58,743 bases of DNA, from positions 4,610,001-4,668,743 of the forward strand of contig NZ_CP015612.1 of NCBI RefSeq assembly GCF_002138415.1. The letters run 5' to 3'. The position numbers and the translations under genes are program-made. The first letter of the stretch is position 1; each line of letters opens with the position of its first letter. Below, in pieces: positions 7,984 through 18,004 of this stretch. This stretch comes from Stenotrophomonas maltophilia. Lineage in GTDB: Bacteria; Pseudomonadota; Gammaproteobacteria; Xanthomonadales; Xanthomonadaceae. The notes under the pieces were generated by a model. The model ran no database searches. It had not been told where the DNA came from and saw nothing but the letters and a program-made list of their open reading frames with translations.

Positions 7984-10900
7984 TCAGGCCTCGGCTTCTT
8001 CCGGTTCGTTGGCCTGCTGGCGGCTGCGCTCGGGCAGCTTCAGGCGCTTGCCTTCTTCGTCGTACTCGATCAGCAGCACGCCGGAGTCGTGGCGGCCGCT
8101 GATCTCGACGAAGCAGGCACCGCCGATGAATGGCTCCAGCGTCATCACCGACTTCAGCGGGGTGGCGACCACCATCTGGAAGCCGAAGTTGTCGAAGATG
8201 TTCATCGCCAGTGCGGTGAACTCGTTGTCGGCCTTGTCGAAGGCTTCGTCGAGCACGACCGCGGCGTAGCTGGGCAGCTGGCTGTCGGCACCGCCGAGCT
8301 GGTAGCGCAGTGCCGCAGCCAGGCAGGTGGTGGCCAGCTTCTGGCGCTGGCCGCCGGACTTGCCGGCACCGCTGCGGTAGATCTCGACCTGCTGGCGCGT
8401 TTCCGCATCGAGCTCGACGCCGATGAACTCCACGTGCATGCGCACGTCCAGCACCAGCTCGCGCCAGCGCTTGTCCTCACCTTCCTGCGAACCGAGGCGG
8501 TTGACCAGCTGGCGCAGCACGGTGAACTGCGATTCGGCCAGCTCGCGCTGTTCGGTCTGCTGCTGCGACAGCACCTCGCGCAGCTGCAGGTGGAACTCGC
8601 CGACTTCCGGCAGGCGGCGGTCGCTCAGTTCGATGGTCAGCAGCGTGCCACGGTTGAACGGCACCTGCTCCAGGCTGGCGTTCACTTCGTCCAGGCGCTG
8701 GCCGATCGACTTGCGGGCCTCTGCACTGTGGCGCTGCAGGGCCAGCAGGTTGTTCTTGCTCTGGTTCTGCAGCAGATCGAAGAAGCGCTCTTCGTGCTGC
8801 GGCAGGCCGTCGCGCTCCAGGCGTTCGAGGCGTGCGAGGAAGTCCTCGGCCGAGGCCACCGACACGGTGAAGTCGCCCGATTCCTCCGGCCACTGCTGGA
8901 TGAAGCGACGGAAGCAGCCGATCAGCTGGTTCTCGATGCGGTTGAGGTCCTGCTGCGAGGACGACAGCTGCTCGTTCAGCGCGTTGCTGACCTGGCGCAT
9001 GTGCGCTTCCAGCGTTTCCAGGCTGAGCGGGCCCTGCTCCTGCAGGCGCTCGGCCAGCCCGGCTTCCTGCTCCTGGGCCAGGCTCGGCAGCACCAGCGCA
9101 CGGCTCTGCTGGCGGGCGCGGTCGAGGCGATCACGTTCCTTGACCAGCTGGCCACGCTCGACGCGGACGTCTTCATAGGTGCGGCGGGATTGTTCGATGT
9201 CGGCGCGCACGGCGTCGATCTGCTTGGCCAGCTTGGCGAGGTCGGCATTGCCTTCGCGCAGGTCGCGCAGGGTCGCTTCGATATCGCTGAGGCGCTGCTG
9301 CGGGGCAGCGATGTCGATCTCGTTCCAGCTGATGCTGACCAGCTCGTGGCAGGCCAGGCGGCGCTCGTTGTCGCGGTCACGCTGGCCGCGCAGGCGCGCG
9401 ATGTCGGTCTCGCAGCTGGCGATGCGCTTGGCCAGTTCCTGTGCTTCGCGCTCGAACGCGCCCACCTTGTCGTGGTTGTTGAAGCCAAGGATCCAGCGAC
9501 GGCGGTCGCCCACCGCACTGCGGTCGTCCTTCTCGAAGCGGTCACCGGGATGCTTGACCTGGCCTTCGCGGGTGATGCCACGGTCGACGTTGCGCAGCTG
9601 CTTGGCATCCACGCACTCGTAATCGAAGCGCTTGCCGAGCTCGCGGCGCAGCCAGCTTTCGAACACGTGCTCGCGCAGCTCCAGCTTGTGCAGCAGCGAC
9701 TTCGCCGACGGCTCGCGCGCGAACGCATCATCGTTGCGGCGCACCCGGTAATAGGTGAAGCGCATGCCCAGGTGGGTGCGGTTCACCCACTCGGCGACGT
9801 CGTTGTAGTGCTTGTCATCGACCAGCAGCGACAGCGCGAAGCCACCCAGCACACGTTCGATGGCGCCCTGCCAGCCCTGCTCTTCCGAGCGGACCTGGAT
9901 CAGCTCGCCGACGAAGGGCAGCGCCGCTTCGGCGATGCCGGTCTCCTCGGCCAGGCGCGCGCGCAGCTTCTGCATCGGCGCCGGGATGTTGGAGGGCGTG
10001 CGCTGCATCGCTTCGAGCTCGCTGCGCACTTCAACGAAGCGGCGCTCGTCATCGCGCTTGCCACCGAGGCGATCGCTGATCGCATCATCCAGTGCCGCCG
10101 AGGCACGCTGGCGGTCCTGCAGTTCGCTCTGCGCACGCTCGACCAGCTCTGCGAAACCGTGAGCATCGCCGGGCAGTTCGGCCTGCAGCTGCTGTGCGGC
10201 TTCCTGGGCCTGGTCACGCTTGGCCTTGCGGCGGTCGCGCTCGGCTTCGGCGCGGCCCTGCTCGCGTTCCAGTTCCTCGATGCGTTCACCGCCCTGCTGG
10301 CGGCGCTGCAGTTCCAGTTCGGCCAGGCGCTCGGTGTGGTTGTCGAGCGCGGCGCGGCGCTGGGCCTCTTCGCCGAGCAGGCCACGGTCACGCACGTCCA
10401 TCTCGCGCAGGCGCGCTTCGATCAGCGCCTGGCGGCGGCTTTCGCGGAAGCTGTCGACGCCGAGCTTCAGCGCTTCGTCGTCGCCGCGCTGGCGATGCAT
10501 TTCCTTCAGATCGTTGTAGTAGGCACGTGCCGGCAGCAGGGTTTCCACCTGGCGGCGCGCGGTGACCACGGCCTGGTGCGCGCCATCCAGCTCGGCGAAG
10601 TCGCTGACCAGGCGCTCGGCGGCGTCGAAGGTCTTCGGCGTGTCGAGCATGAAGTCGCGCAGGAAGACGTTGAGGTCGCCCAGGTTCTTCGCCGACTGCG
10701 TCTTGTGCAGCAGGCGCAGCGCCATTTCGTTGTCGATGCCGAGCAGGTCGCGGAAGCGCTCCGCGTAGCCGGAGAAGGTGTCGAAGTGATGCAGGTCGGA
10801 CAGCTTCTGCTTGAGCTTGCGCAGGTCCAGGTCGAAGCCGCCGAGGTCCTTGGCGATGTCGAACGGGCGCTCGGCGATCATGTAGTGCTTGCGCACGTCG

Positions 10901-11364
10901 CCGGCCGAGGTGCCATTGCCGGAGATCCACAGCAGGCGCACCAGGCTGACCACGCGGCCATCGCCGGCGCGGTACTCCAGCACCAGTGCGGTCCAGGTCG
11001 CGCCCTTGCGCAGGTACTGGGTGGCGATTTCGCCGGTGCCGCTGTCCTGCTGGTCGGCCCAGGCGCCACGCACGTAGGACACCAGATTGCGGTCGCGGCC
11101 ACTGCGCTCGGCTTCACGCGCGGCGGCATTGAAGTCGACGATGGCCGGCGGCGTCAGCAGCGCGGACATGGCATCGAGCAGGGTCGACTTGCCCGAGCCG
11201 GAACGGCCGACGAACAGGAAGCCGCGCTCGGCGATCGGTACTTCGGTCAGGCCGTTGAAGGTGCCCCAGTTGTGCACCTGCAGGCGGCGCATGCGGAACT
11301 GCTGCAGGCGCGGGTCCGGCAGGCCTTCGTTGAACAGGGCGGGAGTGTGCTTGGAGATAGCCAT
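7984..11364 (-). CDS. jetC: SMC-like ATPase, JetC/MksB family (Wadjet-type condensin)
   Basis: 1126 residues. Walker A GRSGSGKST is at residues 53-61. A long Glu/Gln/Arg-rich coiled-coil region (about 300-470 and 650-900) flanks a middle hinge-like globular part. The ABC signature SGGQRQKLA starts at about 1003 and Walker B VVLDEAF at 1036-1042. This is the MukB/MksB/JetC layout: a dimeric DNA-loop-extruding ATPase working with kleisin and KITE partners. It is the last gene of jetA-jetB-jetC, 16 nt after jetB. In Wadjet systems JetABCD recognises and cuts small circular plasmids; here no JetD gene follows. Homology to JetC/MksB is strong; a defence role rests on context and is uncertain. Confidence 0.9.
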   Translation of the reverse strand: MAISKHTPALFNEGLPDPRLQQFRMRRLQVHNWGTFNGLTEVPIAERGFLFVGRSGSGKSTLLDAMSALLTPPAIVDFNAAAREAERSGRDRNLVSYVRGAWADQQDSGTGEIATQYLRKGATWTALVLEYRAGDGRVVSLVRLLWISGNGTSAGDVRKHYMIAERPFDIAKDLGGFDLDLRKLKQKLSDLHHFDTFSGYAERFRDLLGIDNEMALRLLHKTQSAKNLGDLNVFLRDFMLDTPKTFDAAERLVSDFAELDGAHQAVVTARRQVETLLPARAYYNDLKEMHRQRGDDEALKLGVDSFRESRRQALIEARLREMDVRDRGLLGEEAQRRAALDNHTERLAELELQRRQQGGERIEELEREQGRAEAERDRRKAKRDQAQEAAQQLQAELPGDAHGFAELVERAQSELQDRQRASAALDDAISDRLGGKRDDERRFVEVRSELEAMQRTPSNIPAPMQKLRARLAEETGIAEAALPFVGELIQVRSEEQGWQGAIERVLGGFALSLLVDDKHYNDVAEWVNRTHLGMRFTYYRVRRNDDAFAREPSAKSLLHKLELREHVFESWLRRELGKRFDYECVDAKQLRNVDRGITREGQVKHPGDRFEKDDRSAVGDRRRWILGFNNHDKVGAFEREAQELAKRIASCETDIARLRGQRDRDNERRLACHELVSISWNEIDIAAPQQRLSDIEATLRDLREGNADLAKLAKQIDAVRADIEQSRRTYEDVRVERGQLVKERDRLDRARQQSRALVLPSLAQEQEAGLAERLQEQGPLSLETLEAHMRQVSNALNEQLSSSQQDLNRIENQLIGCFRRFIQQWPEESGDFTVSVASAEDFLARLERLERDGLPQHEERFFDLLQNQSKNNLLALQRHSAEARKSIGQRLDEVNASLEQVPFNRGTLLTIELSDRRLPEVGEFHLQLREVLSQQQTEQRELAESQFTVLRQLVNRLGSQEGEDKRWRELVLDVRMHVEFIGVELDAETRQQVEIYRSGAGKSGGQRQKLATTCLAAALRYQLGGADSQLPSYAAVVLDEAFDKADNEFTALAMNIFDNFGFQMVVATPLKSVMTLEPFIGGACFVEISGRHDSGVLLIEYDEEGKRLKLPERSRQQANEPEEAEA

Positions 11365-11380
11365 GCGATGGTCGGGTCTC

Positions 11381-14262
<2,882 letters not shown>

Positions 14263-14374
14263 TGCGTACAGCGTCCCGAACGGGGGGCGAGCATCGTACC
14301 CGACCGGGGGGTGGGTCGTCCTGTTGGGACGGTTCATCGGGGGGTCGTTGTTGGCGCGTCGTTGCTATCGGTTT

Positions 14375-14480
14375 GGAGGGGGAGAGGGGACTGCGCAGGA
14401 CACGCCGTAAACCCGTCCCTGGGGGCTCGATGGCGCCATCCATGGCGCCAACGGTCCTGCGCAGCCCCCTCTCCCCCTCC
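14375..14480. repeat. long palindromic element A (27-bp arms)
   Basis: Arms of 27 nt at 14375-14401 and 14454-14480 pair with one mismatch (GGAGGGGGAGAGGGG, then CTGCGCAGGAC). The 52-nt interior holds a second palindrome, TGGCGCCATCCATGGCGCCA. Read on the minus strand, the interior is GGCGCCATGGATGGCGCC, then ATCGAGC, CA-GGACG, TT-C-GCGTG. This follows the same order of conserved words as element B at 14652-14761. It belongs with B and with element C at 20608-20789. Confidence 0.75.
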
Positions 14481-14571
14481 CTGACGGTTTCCTGCGGGCG
14501 CGGCCGGACCACCCGAAAGCGGGGTCAAAAGCTGGGGTTCATGGCTTCGGAAGCGGCGCGCCGCTGCTGTG

Positions 14572-14596
14572 GTGGGTGCGGACCGTTGGTCTGCAC
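14572..14596 (+). repeat. SMAG-like palindrome (GTGG foot)
   Basis: GTGG followed by GTGCGGACC and, after a GTT loop, GGTCTGCAC: 9-bp arms with one mismatch. Same layout as the copies at 7805 and 20833. Confidence 0.65.
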
Positions 14597-14651
14597 TGCT
14601 TCTGCCCTTGCCTTTAAAGAGCCAACCCACCGCGCTCGGGGGATGTGGGGT

Positions 14652-14761
14652 GGGTGGCGGAGGGCCGGGCGGGGCAGGGCCGTGAGGCGCATGGATGCGC
14701 CGATCGAGCTTACATGGACGTACTTGCAGCGTGCCCTGCCCCGTCCGGCCCTCCGCCACCC
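14652..14761. repeat. long palindromic element B (29-bp arms)
   Basis: Arms of 29 nt at 14652-14680 and 14733-14761 pair with one mismatch (GGGTGGCGGAGGGCCGG...). The 52-nt interior contains a perfect hairpin GGCGCATGGATGCGCC (14686-14701) and a 28-nt word at 14705-14732 that includes GCTTACATGGACGTACTTGC. That word is repeated exactly, inverted, in element C at 20634-20661. The arms of B and C are unrelated in sequence, so the interior word, not the arms, is conserved. Confidence 0.8.
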
Positions 14762-14823
14762 CAACCGATAACCAGCAGGCGCAACGCTTTCCTCACTACA
14801 ACCCGCCCATTCATAAAAACCCA

Positions 14824-14854
14824 TTGATAGGAATGAAATTAGTAGTATCCTATC
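14824..14854 (+). promoter_or_regulatory. predicted marR promoter overlapped by an inverted-repeat operator
   Basis: TTGATA (14824-14829) and TATCCT (14846-14851) are spaced by 16 nt like a sigma-70 promoter. A palindrome with arms GATAGGA (14826-14832) and TCCTATC (14848-14854) covers both boxes. That is the expected arrangement for an operator through which a MarR protein represses its own operon. The local AT richness contrasts with the surrounding DNA. Expected transcription start is near 14858, only a few bases before the marR ATG. Confidence 0.6.
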
Positions 14855-14862
14855 TATCTCTT

Positions 14863-15318
14863 ATGGACCGACCCCTCGACGAGCGCACCGTGCTGCAGAT
14901 GCAGCTCAGCTCCGGCCTGCTGTACGCAGGGCGGCAGTGGCAGCGCCTGGCCGACAGCCGGCTCGGCAGCTACGGCATCTCCACCGCCTGCACCATGCCG
15001 CTGCTGATGATCGGCCGCTCCGGCGGTGGCATCCGCCAGGTGGCGCTGGCCCAGCAGCTGGGCATGGAGGGTCCTTCCCTGGTCCGCCTGCTGGACAAGC
15101 TGTGCGCCAGCGACCTGGTCCGCCGCGAGAGCGACGCCAGCGACCGCCGCGCCAACCTGCTGTGGCTGACCGACGCGGGACACGCGCTGGTCAGCGAGCT
15201 GGAAGACCAGTTGATCGGCCTGCGCCAGGACGTGTTCGGCGAGCTTTCCATGGATGAACTGCACGCCGTGCTGAAGGCATGGCGCCTGCTGGCCGAGGCC
15301 GCCGACCGCATCACGTAA
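14863..15318 (+). CDS. MarR family transcriptional regulator
   Basis: 151 residues with a central winged helix-turn-helix: GIRQVALAQQLGMEGPSLVRLLDKLCASDLVRRESDASDRR, then the wing and LLWLTDAGHALV. It is predicted to repress the efflux operon that starts 102 nt downstream and its own gene, and to be released by a phenolic or aromatic ligand (inference from MarR family and pump type). The ATG at 14863 matches family length; an in-frame ATG at 14833 would add ten residues but lies inside the predicted promoter. No Shine-Dalgarno precedes 14863, so the message may be nearly leaderless. Confidence 0.85.
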   Translation: MDRPLDERTVLQMQLSSGLLYAGRQWQRLADSRLGSYGISTACTMPLLMIGRSGGGIRQVALAQQLGMEGPSLVRLLDKLCASDLVRRESDASDRRANLLWLTDAGHALVSELEDQLIGLRQDVFGELSMDELHAVLKAWRLLAEAADRIT

Positions 15319-15338
15319 GACCGCTGCCCCCGAATACC

Positions 15339-15368
15339 GCCGCTGCCGTGCAGACGCCAGCGGCTTTT
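15339..15368 (+). terminator. possible weak terminator or attenuator after marR
   Basis: GCCGCTG (15339-15345) and CAGCGGC (15358-15364) can pair across a 12-nt loop and are followed by TTTT. A 7-bp stem with a short T run suggests partial termination between marR and the pump genes. Confidence 0.4.
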
Positions 15369-15420
15369 ACCCGTTGCCGTTGTTTCGTTGTTCCTCCCCT
15401 CCCCCACCTCGCCCCTACCG

Positions 15421-15630
15421 ATGCCCGGTGAATTCAGTCTCCACGGAGTGTTCGTCCCGACCCTGCTCGGGTTGATGTTGTTGGCCTATCTGGTCAACAG
15501 CGGCCTGCACGCGCTGTTGCAGCGTGCCGGCGCCTATCGCCATGTATGGCACCCGGCGCTGTTCAACCTGGCCCTGTACGGGATCGTGCTTGGCCTGCTG
15601 TTCCACCTCCTGCGTTGGATGCAATCGTGA
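15421..15630 (+). CDS. DUF1656 small membrane protein (AaeX-like)
   Basis: 69 residues with two hydrophobic helices (VFVPTLLGLMLLAYLV and LFNLALYGIVLGLLFHLL). DUF1656 proteins such as E. coli AaeX are small inner-membrane partners encoded just before HlyD-type and FUSC-type pump genes; their role is unknown. The ATG at 15421 gives the usual length. Its TGA overlaps the GTG start of the next gene (GTGA), so the two are translationally coupled. Confidence 0.85.
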   Translation: MPGEFSLHGVFVPTLLGLMLLAYLVNSGLHALLQRAGAYRHVWHPALFNLALYGIVLGLLFHLLRWMQS

Positions 15631-16544
15631 ACAAGATCGTGAAGAAGACCCTGCCGGTGCTGCTCACCAGCGCAGCCGTGATCGTCGCTCTGCTGGTGCT
15701 GCGCCAGTTGTGGGTCTATTACATGGATGAGCCGTGGACCCGCGACGCCCATGTCGGTGCCGACGTGGTGCAGGTGGCGCCGGACGTATCCGGGCTGGTG
15801 GAAACGGTGCAGGTGGCCGACAACCAGGCGGTAAAGAAGGGTGACCTGCTGTTCGTGGTCGACCGTGCCCGTTACCGCATCGCGCTGGAGCAGGCCAAGG
15901 CCAGCCTGGGCGAGCGCCAGGCCTCGGTGGCACAGCTGCGCCGCGAGATCGGCCGTGACCGCAGCCTGCAGGACCTGGTCGCCGCCGAGGACGCCGAAGT
16001 ACGCCGCGCCAAGCTGCAGGCCGCACAGGCCGCGCTGGCCACTGCACAGGCGGCGGTCGACCTGGCCGAACTCAACCTGGCCCGCACCGAAGTGCGCGCA
16101 CCGGCCGATGGCCGGGTCAACGACCGCACCATGCGCGTGGGCGACTACGTGGTGGCCGGCAAGCCGGTGCTGGCGCTGCTGGATACCGGCTCGTTCCGCA
16201 TCGATGGCTACTTCGAGGAAACCCGCCTGCGCGGCGTGGCCCCGGGACAAGCCGTGGACATCCGCCTGATGGGCGAATCGACCGCGCTGCGTGGCCATGT
16301 CGAAAGTATCGCCGCCGGCATCGAGGACCGCTATCGCAGCAACGGCAGTACCCTGCTGCCGAACGTGACCCCGGCCTTCGACTGGGTGCGGCTGGCGCAG
16401 CGCATTCCGGTGCGCATCGCCATCGACGAAGTACCCAAGGGCGTGGAACTGATCGCCGGCCGCACCGCCACGGTGACCGTGGACACCGGCCGCCACCCGC
16501 ATAACGACAAGGCCGGCACCGCGCCGACACAGGCGGGCCTGTGA
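15627..16544 (+). CDS. HlyD family periplasmic adaptor of a tripartite efflux pump (AaeA-like)
   Basis: 305 residues. One N-terminal membrane anchor (about residues 8-28, TLPVLLTSAAVIVALLVL) is followed by a biotinyl-lipoyl half (DVVQVAPDVSGLVETVQVADNQAVKKGD), a helical hairpin (about 85-150), the second lipoyl half (EVRAPADGRV) and a beta-barrel domain. This is the membrane-fusion protein that links the inner-membrane FUSC transporter to the outer-membrane channel. The GTG at 15627 overlaps the preceding stop; the gene ends in a GTGA overlap with the channel gene. Confidence 0.9.
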   Translation: MNKIVKKTLPVLLTSAAVIVALLVLRQLWVYYMDEPWTRDAHVGADVVQVAPDVSGLVETVQVADNQAVKKGDLLFVVDRARYRIALEQAKASLGERQASVAQLRREIGRDRSLQDLVAAEDAEVRRAKLQAAQAALATAQAAVDLAELNLARTEVRAPADGRVNDRTMRVGDYVVAGKPVLALLDTGSFRIDGYFEETRLRGVAPGQAVDIRLMGESTALRGHVESIAAGIEDRYRSNGSTLLPNVTPAFDWVRLAQRIPVRIAIDEVPKGVELIAGRTATVTVDTGRHPHNDKAGTAPTQAGL

Positions 16545-18001
16545 ACGCCGCCCTGCCCCGTCTCGGCCTGATCGTCGCGCTGGCCAGCCTGGCCGCATGC
16601 AGGACCGTTGGCCCGGATTACGCGCTGCCGGAAGGCTCTGCGTTCAAGCGGCCGCAGGCCAATGCGGCCTTCATCGATACCCAGAACCCACAGGTGGCCG
16701 CCAACCAGGCGCTGCCCGACCGCTGGTGGTCGCTGTACAACGACCCGGTGCTGGACGGCCTGATCACCCAGGCGCTGCGTGACAATGTGGAACTGAAGGC
16801 CGCTGATGCGCACCTGCGCCGTGCCGCAGCGGTGTACGAACAGGCGCTGGACGCCGGCGGCTTCGAGTACGAGGCCGAGGCCGGGGTCAGCCGCGCGCAG
16901 CTGTCGGCCGAATCATTCCTGCAGGAACACGAGCTGCCGGTGATCAATCTGGCCGATGGCAAGTTCGCGGTCAGCTACCAGTTCGACCTGTTCGGCAAGC
17001 TCAAGCGCGGCGCCGAAGCGGCGCGCGCCGACGAACAGTCGGTGGCGGCGGCACGCGACCTGGCCCAGGTCAGCGTGGTCGCGCAGGTGGCCGACAGCTA
17101 CCTGGAGATCTGCCACGCCAACCACGAGCTGCACGTGGCCGAGCATTCGCTGCAGCTGCAGCAGCGCAGCCGCACGGTCACTGAACGCCTGATCGCGGCT
17201 GGCCGTGGCACGCCGCCGGAACTGGCCCGCGCCAATGCCCAGGTGGCGCTGCTGGAAGCCGCACTGCCGCCGCTGCATGCGCAGCGCTCAGCGGCCGCTT
17301 ATTCGCTGGCCGCCCTGCTGGGCCAGACCCCGGGCCAGCTGCCGGCCGGCGTGATCGACTGTGCACACGCGCCCAGCCTGGCGCAGCCGCTGCCGGTCGG
17401 TGATGGCCGCGCACTGCTGCAGCGCCGCCCGGACGTGCGCCAGGCCGAGCGCAAGCTGGCCTCGGCCACGGCACGGATTGGCGTGGCCACCGCCGAGCTG
17501 TACCCGGACATCCGCCTGGGTGCCTCGCTCGGTGCCGCCGGCCTGCTGGAAGACTTCGGCACGCCGATGACCCAGCAGTGGTCGATCGGCCCACTGATCT
17601 CGTGGACGTTGCCGTCGTCCGGTACCCACGCACGCATCCACGCCGCCGAGGCGGGTGCCGATGCGGCGCTGGCCGAGTTCGACCACACCGTGCTGCAGGC
17701 GCTGCGCGAGACCCAGACCGCACTGGATGGCTACGCGCAGGACCTGCGCCGGCTGCAGTCGCTGCGCACTGCGCAGGAGCAGGCCGCATTGGCCGCCGAG
17801 CAGAACCGCCGGCTGTACCAGGGTGGCCGCACGCCGTACCTGTCCAGCCTGGATGCCGACCGCAGCCTGGCTACCAGCGACGCCACTCTGGCCGCCGCCG
17901 AAGCGCAGGTCTCGCGCGACCAGATCCATCTGTTCCTGGTACTGGGTGGGGGCTGGCAGGCCAGCGCCGCCGCGCCCAACGCCACGACTGCCGCGAAGTA
18001 A
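16541..18001 (+). CDS. NodT/OprM-type outer-membrane efflux lipoprotein
   Basis: 486 residues beginning with a lipoprotein signal (LASLAAC lipobox, Cys about residue 20), followed by TVGPDY, the usual start of mature NodT/OprM channels. Two OEP repeats follow, each with long helices and barrel strands (DRWWSLYNDPVLDGL near the start; RRPDVRQAERKLASATARIGVA in the second half). It forms the trimeric TolC-like exit duct. It starts GTG at 16541, overlapping the adaptor stop. Placing the channel gene between adaptor and FUSC genes makes the pump self-contained. Confidence 0.9.
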   Translation: MNAALPRLGLIVALASLAACRTVGPDYALPEGSAFKRPQANAAFIDTQNPQVAANQALPDRWWSLYNDPVLDGLITQALRDNVELKAADAHLRRAAAVYEQALDAGGFEYEAEAGVSRAQLSAESFLQEHELPVINLADGKFAVSYQFDLFGKLKRGAEAARADEQSVAAARDLAQVSVVAQVADSYLEICHANHELHVAEHSLQLQQRSRTVTERLIAAGRGTPPELARANAQVALLEAALPPLHAQRSAAAYSLAALLGQTPGQLPAGVIDCAHAPSLAQPLPVGDGRALLQRRPDVRQAERKLASATARIGVATAELYPDIRLGASLGAAGLLEDFGTPMTQQWSIGPLISWTLPSSGTHARIHAAEAGADAALAEFDHTVLQALRETQTALDGYAQDLRRLQSLRTAQEQAALAAEQNRRLYQGGRTPYLSSLDADRSLATSDATLAAAEAQVSRDQIHLFLVLGGGWQASAAAPNATTAAK

Positions 18002-18004
18002 GCC

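Larger units (their letters stand above)
14263..14862. other. 600-nt gene-free stretch rich in palindromes
   Basis: Between divergent folE and marR. It holds the folE upstream region, two long palindromic elements (14375-14480 and 14652-14761), one SMAG-like hairpin (14572-14596) and the marR promoter/operator (14824-14854). Several open frames cross it on both strands, but all are built from the palindromes and none has a credible start or family. The part at 14481-14571 shows nothing recognisable. Confidence 0.75.

Noticed and set aside
14334..14824. Several open frames of 99-169 codons between folE and marR
   Set aside because: They are built from the long palindromes, appear on both strands and carry no family signature or ribosome site.
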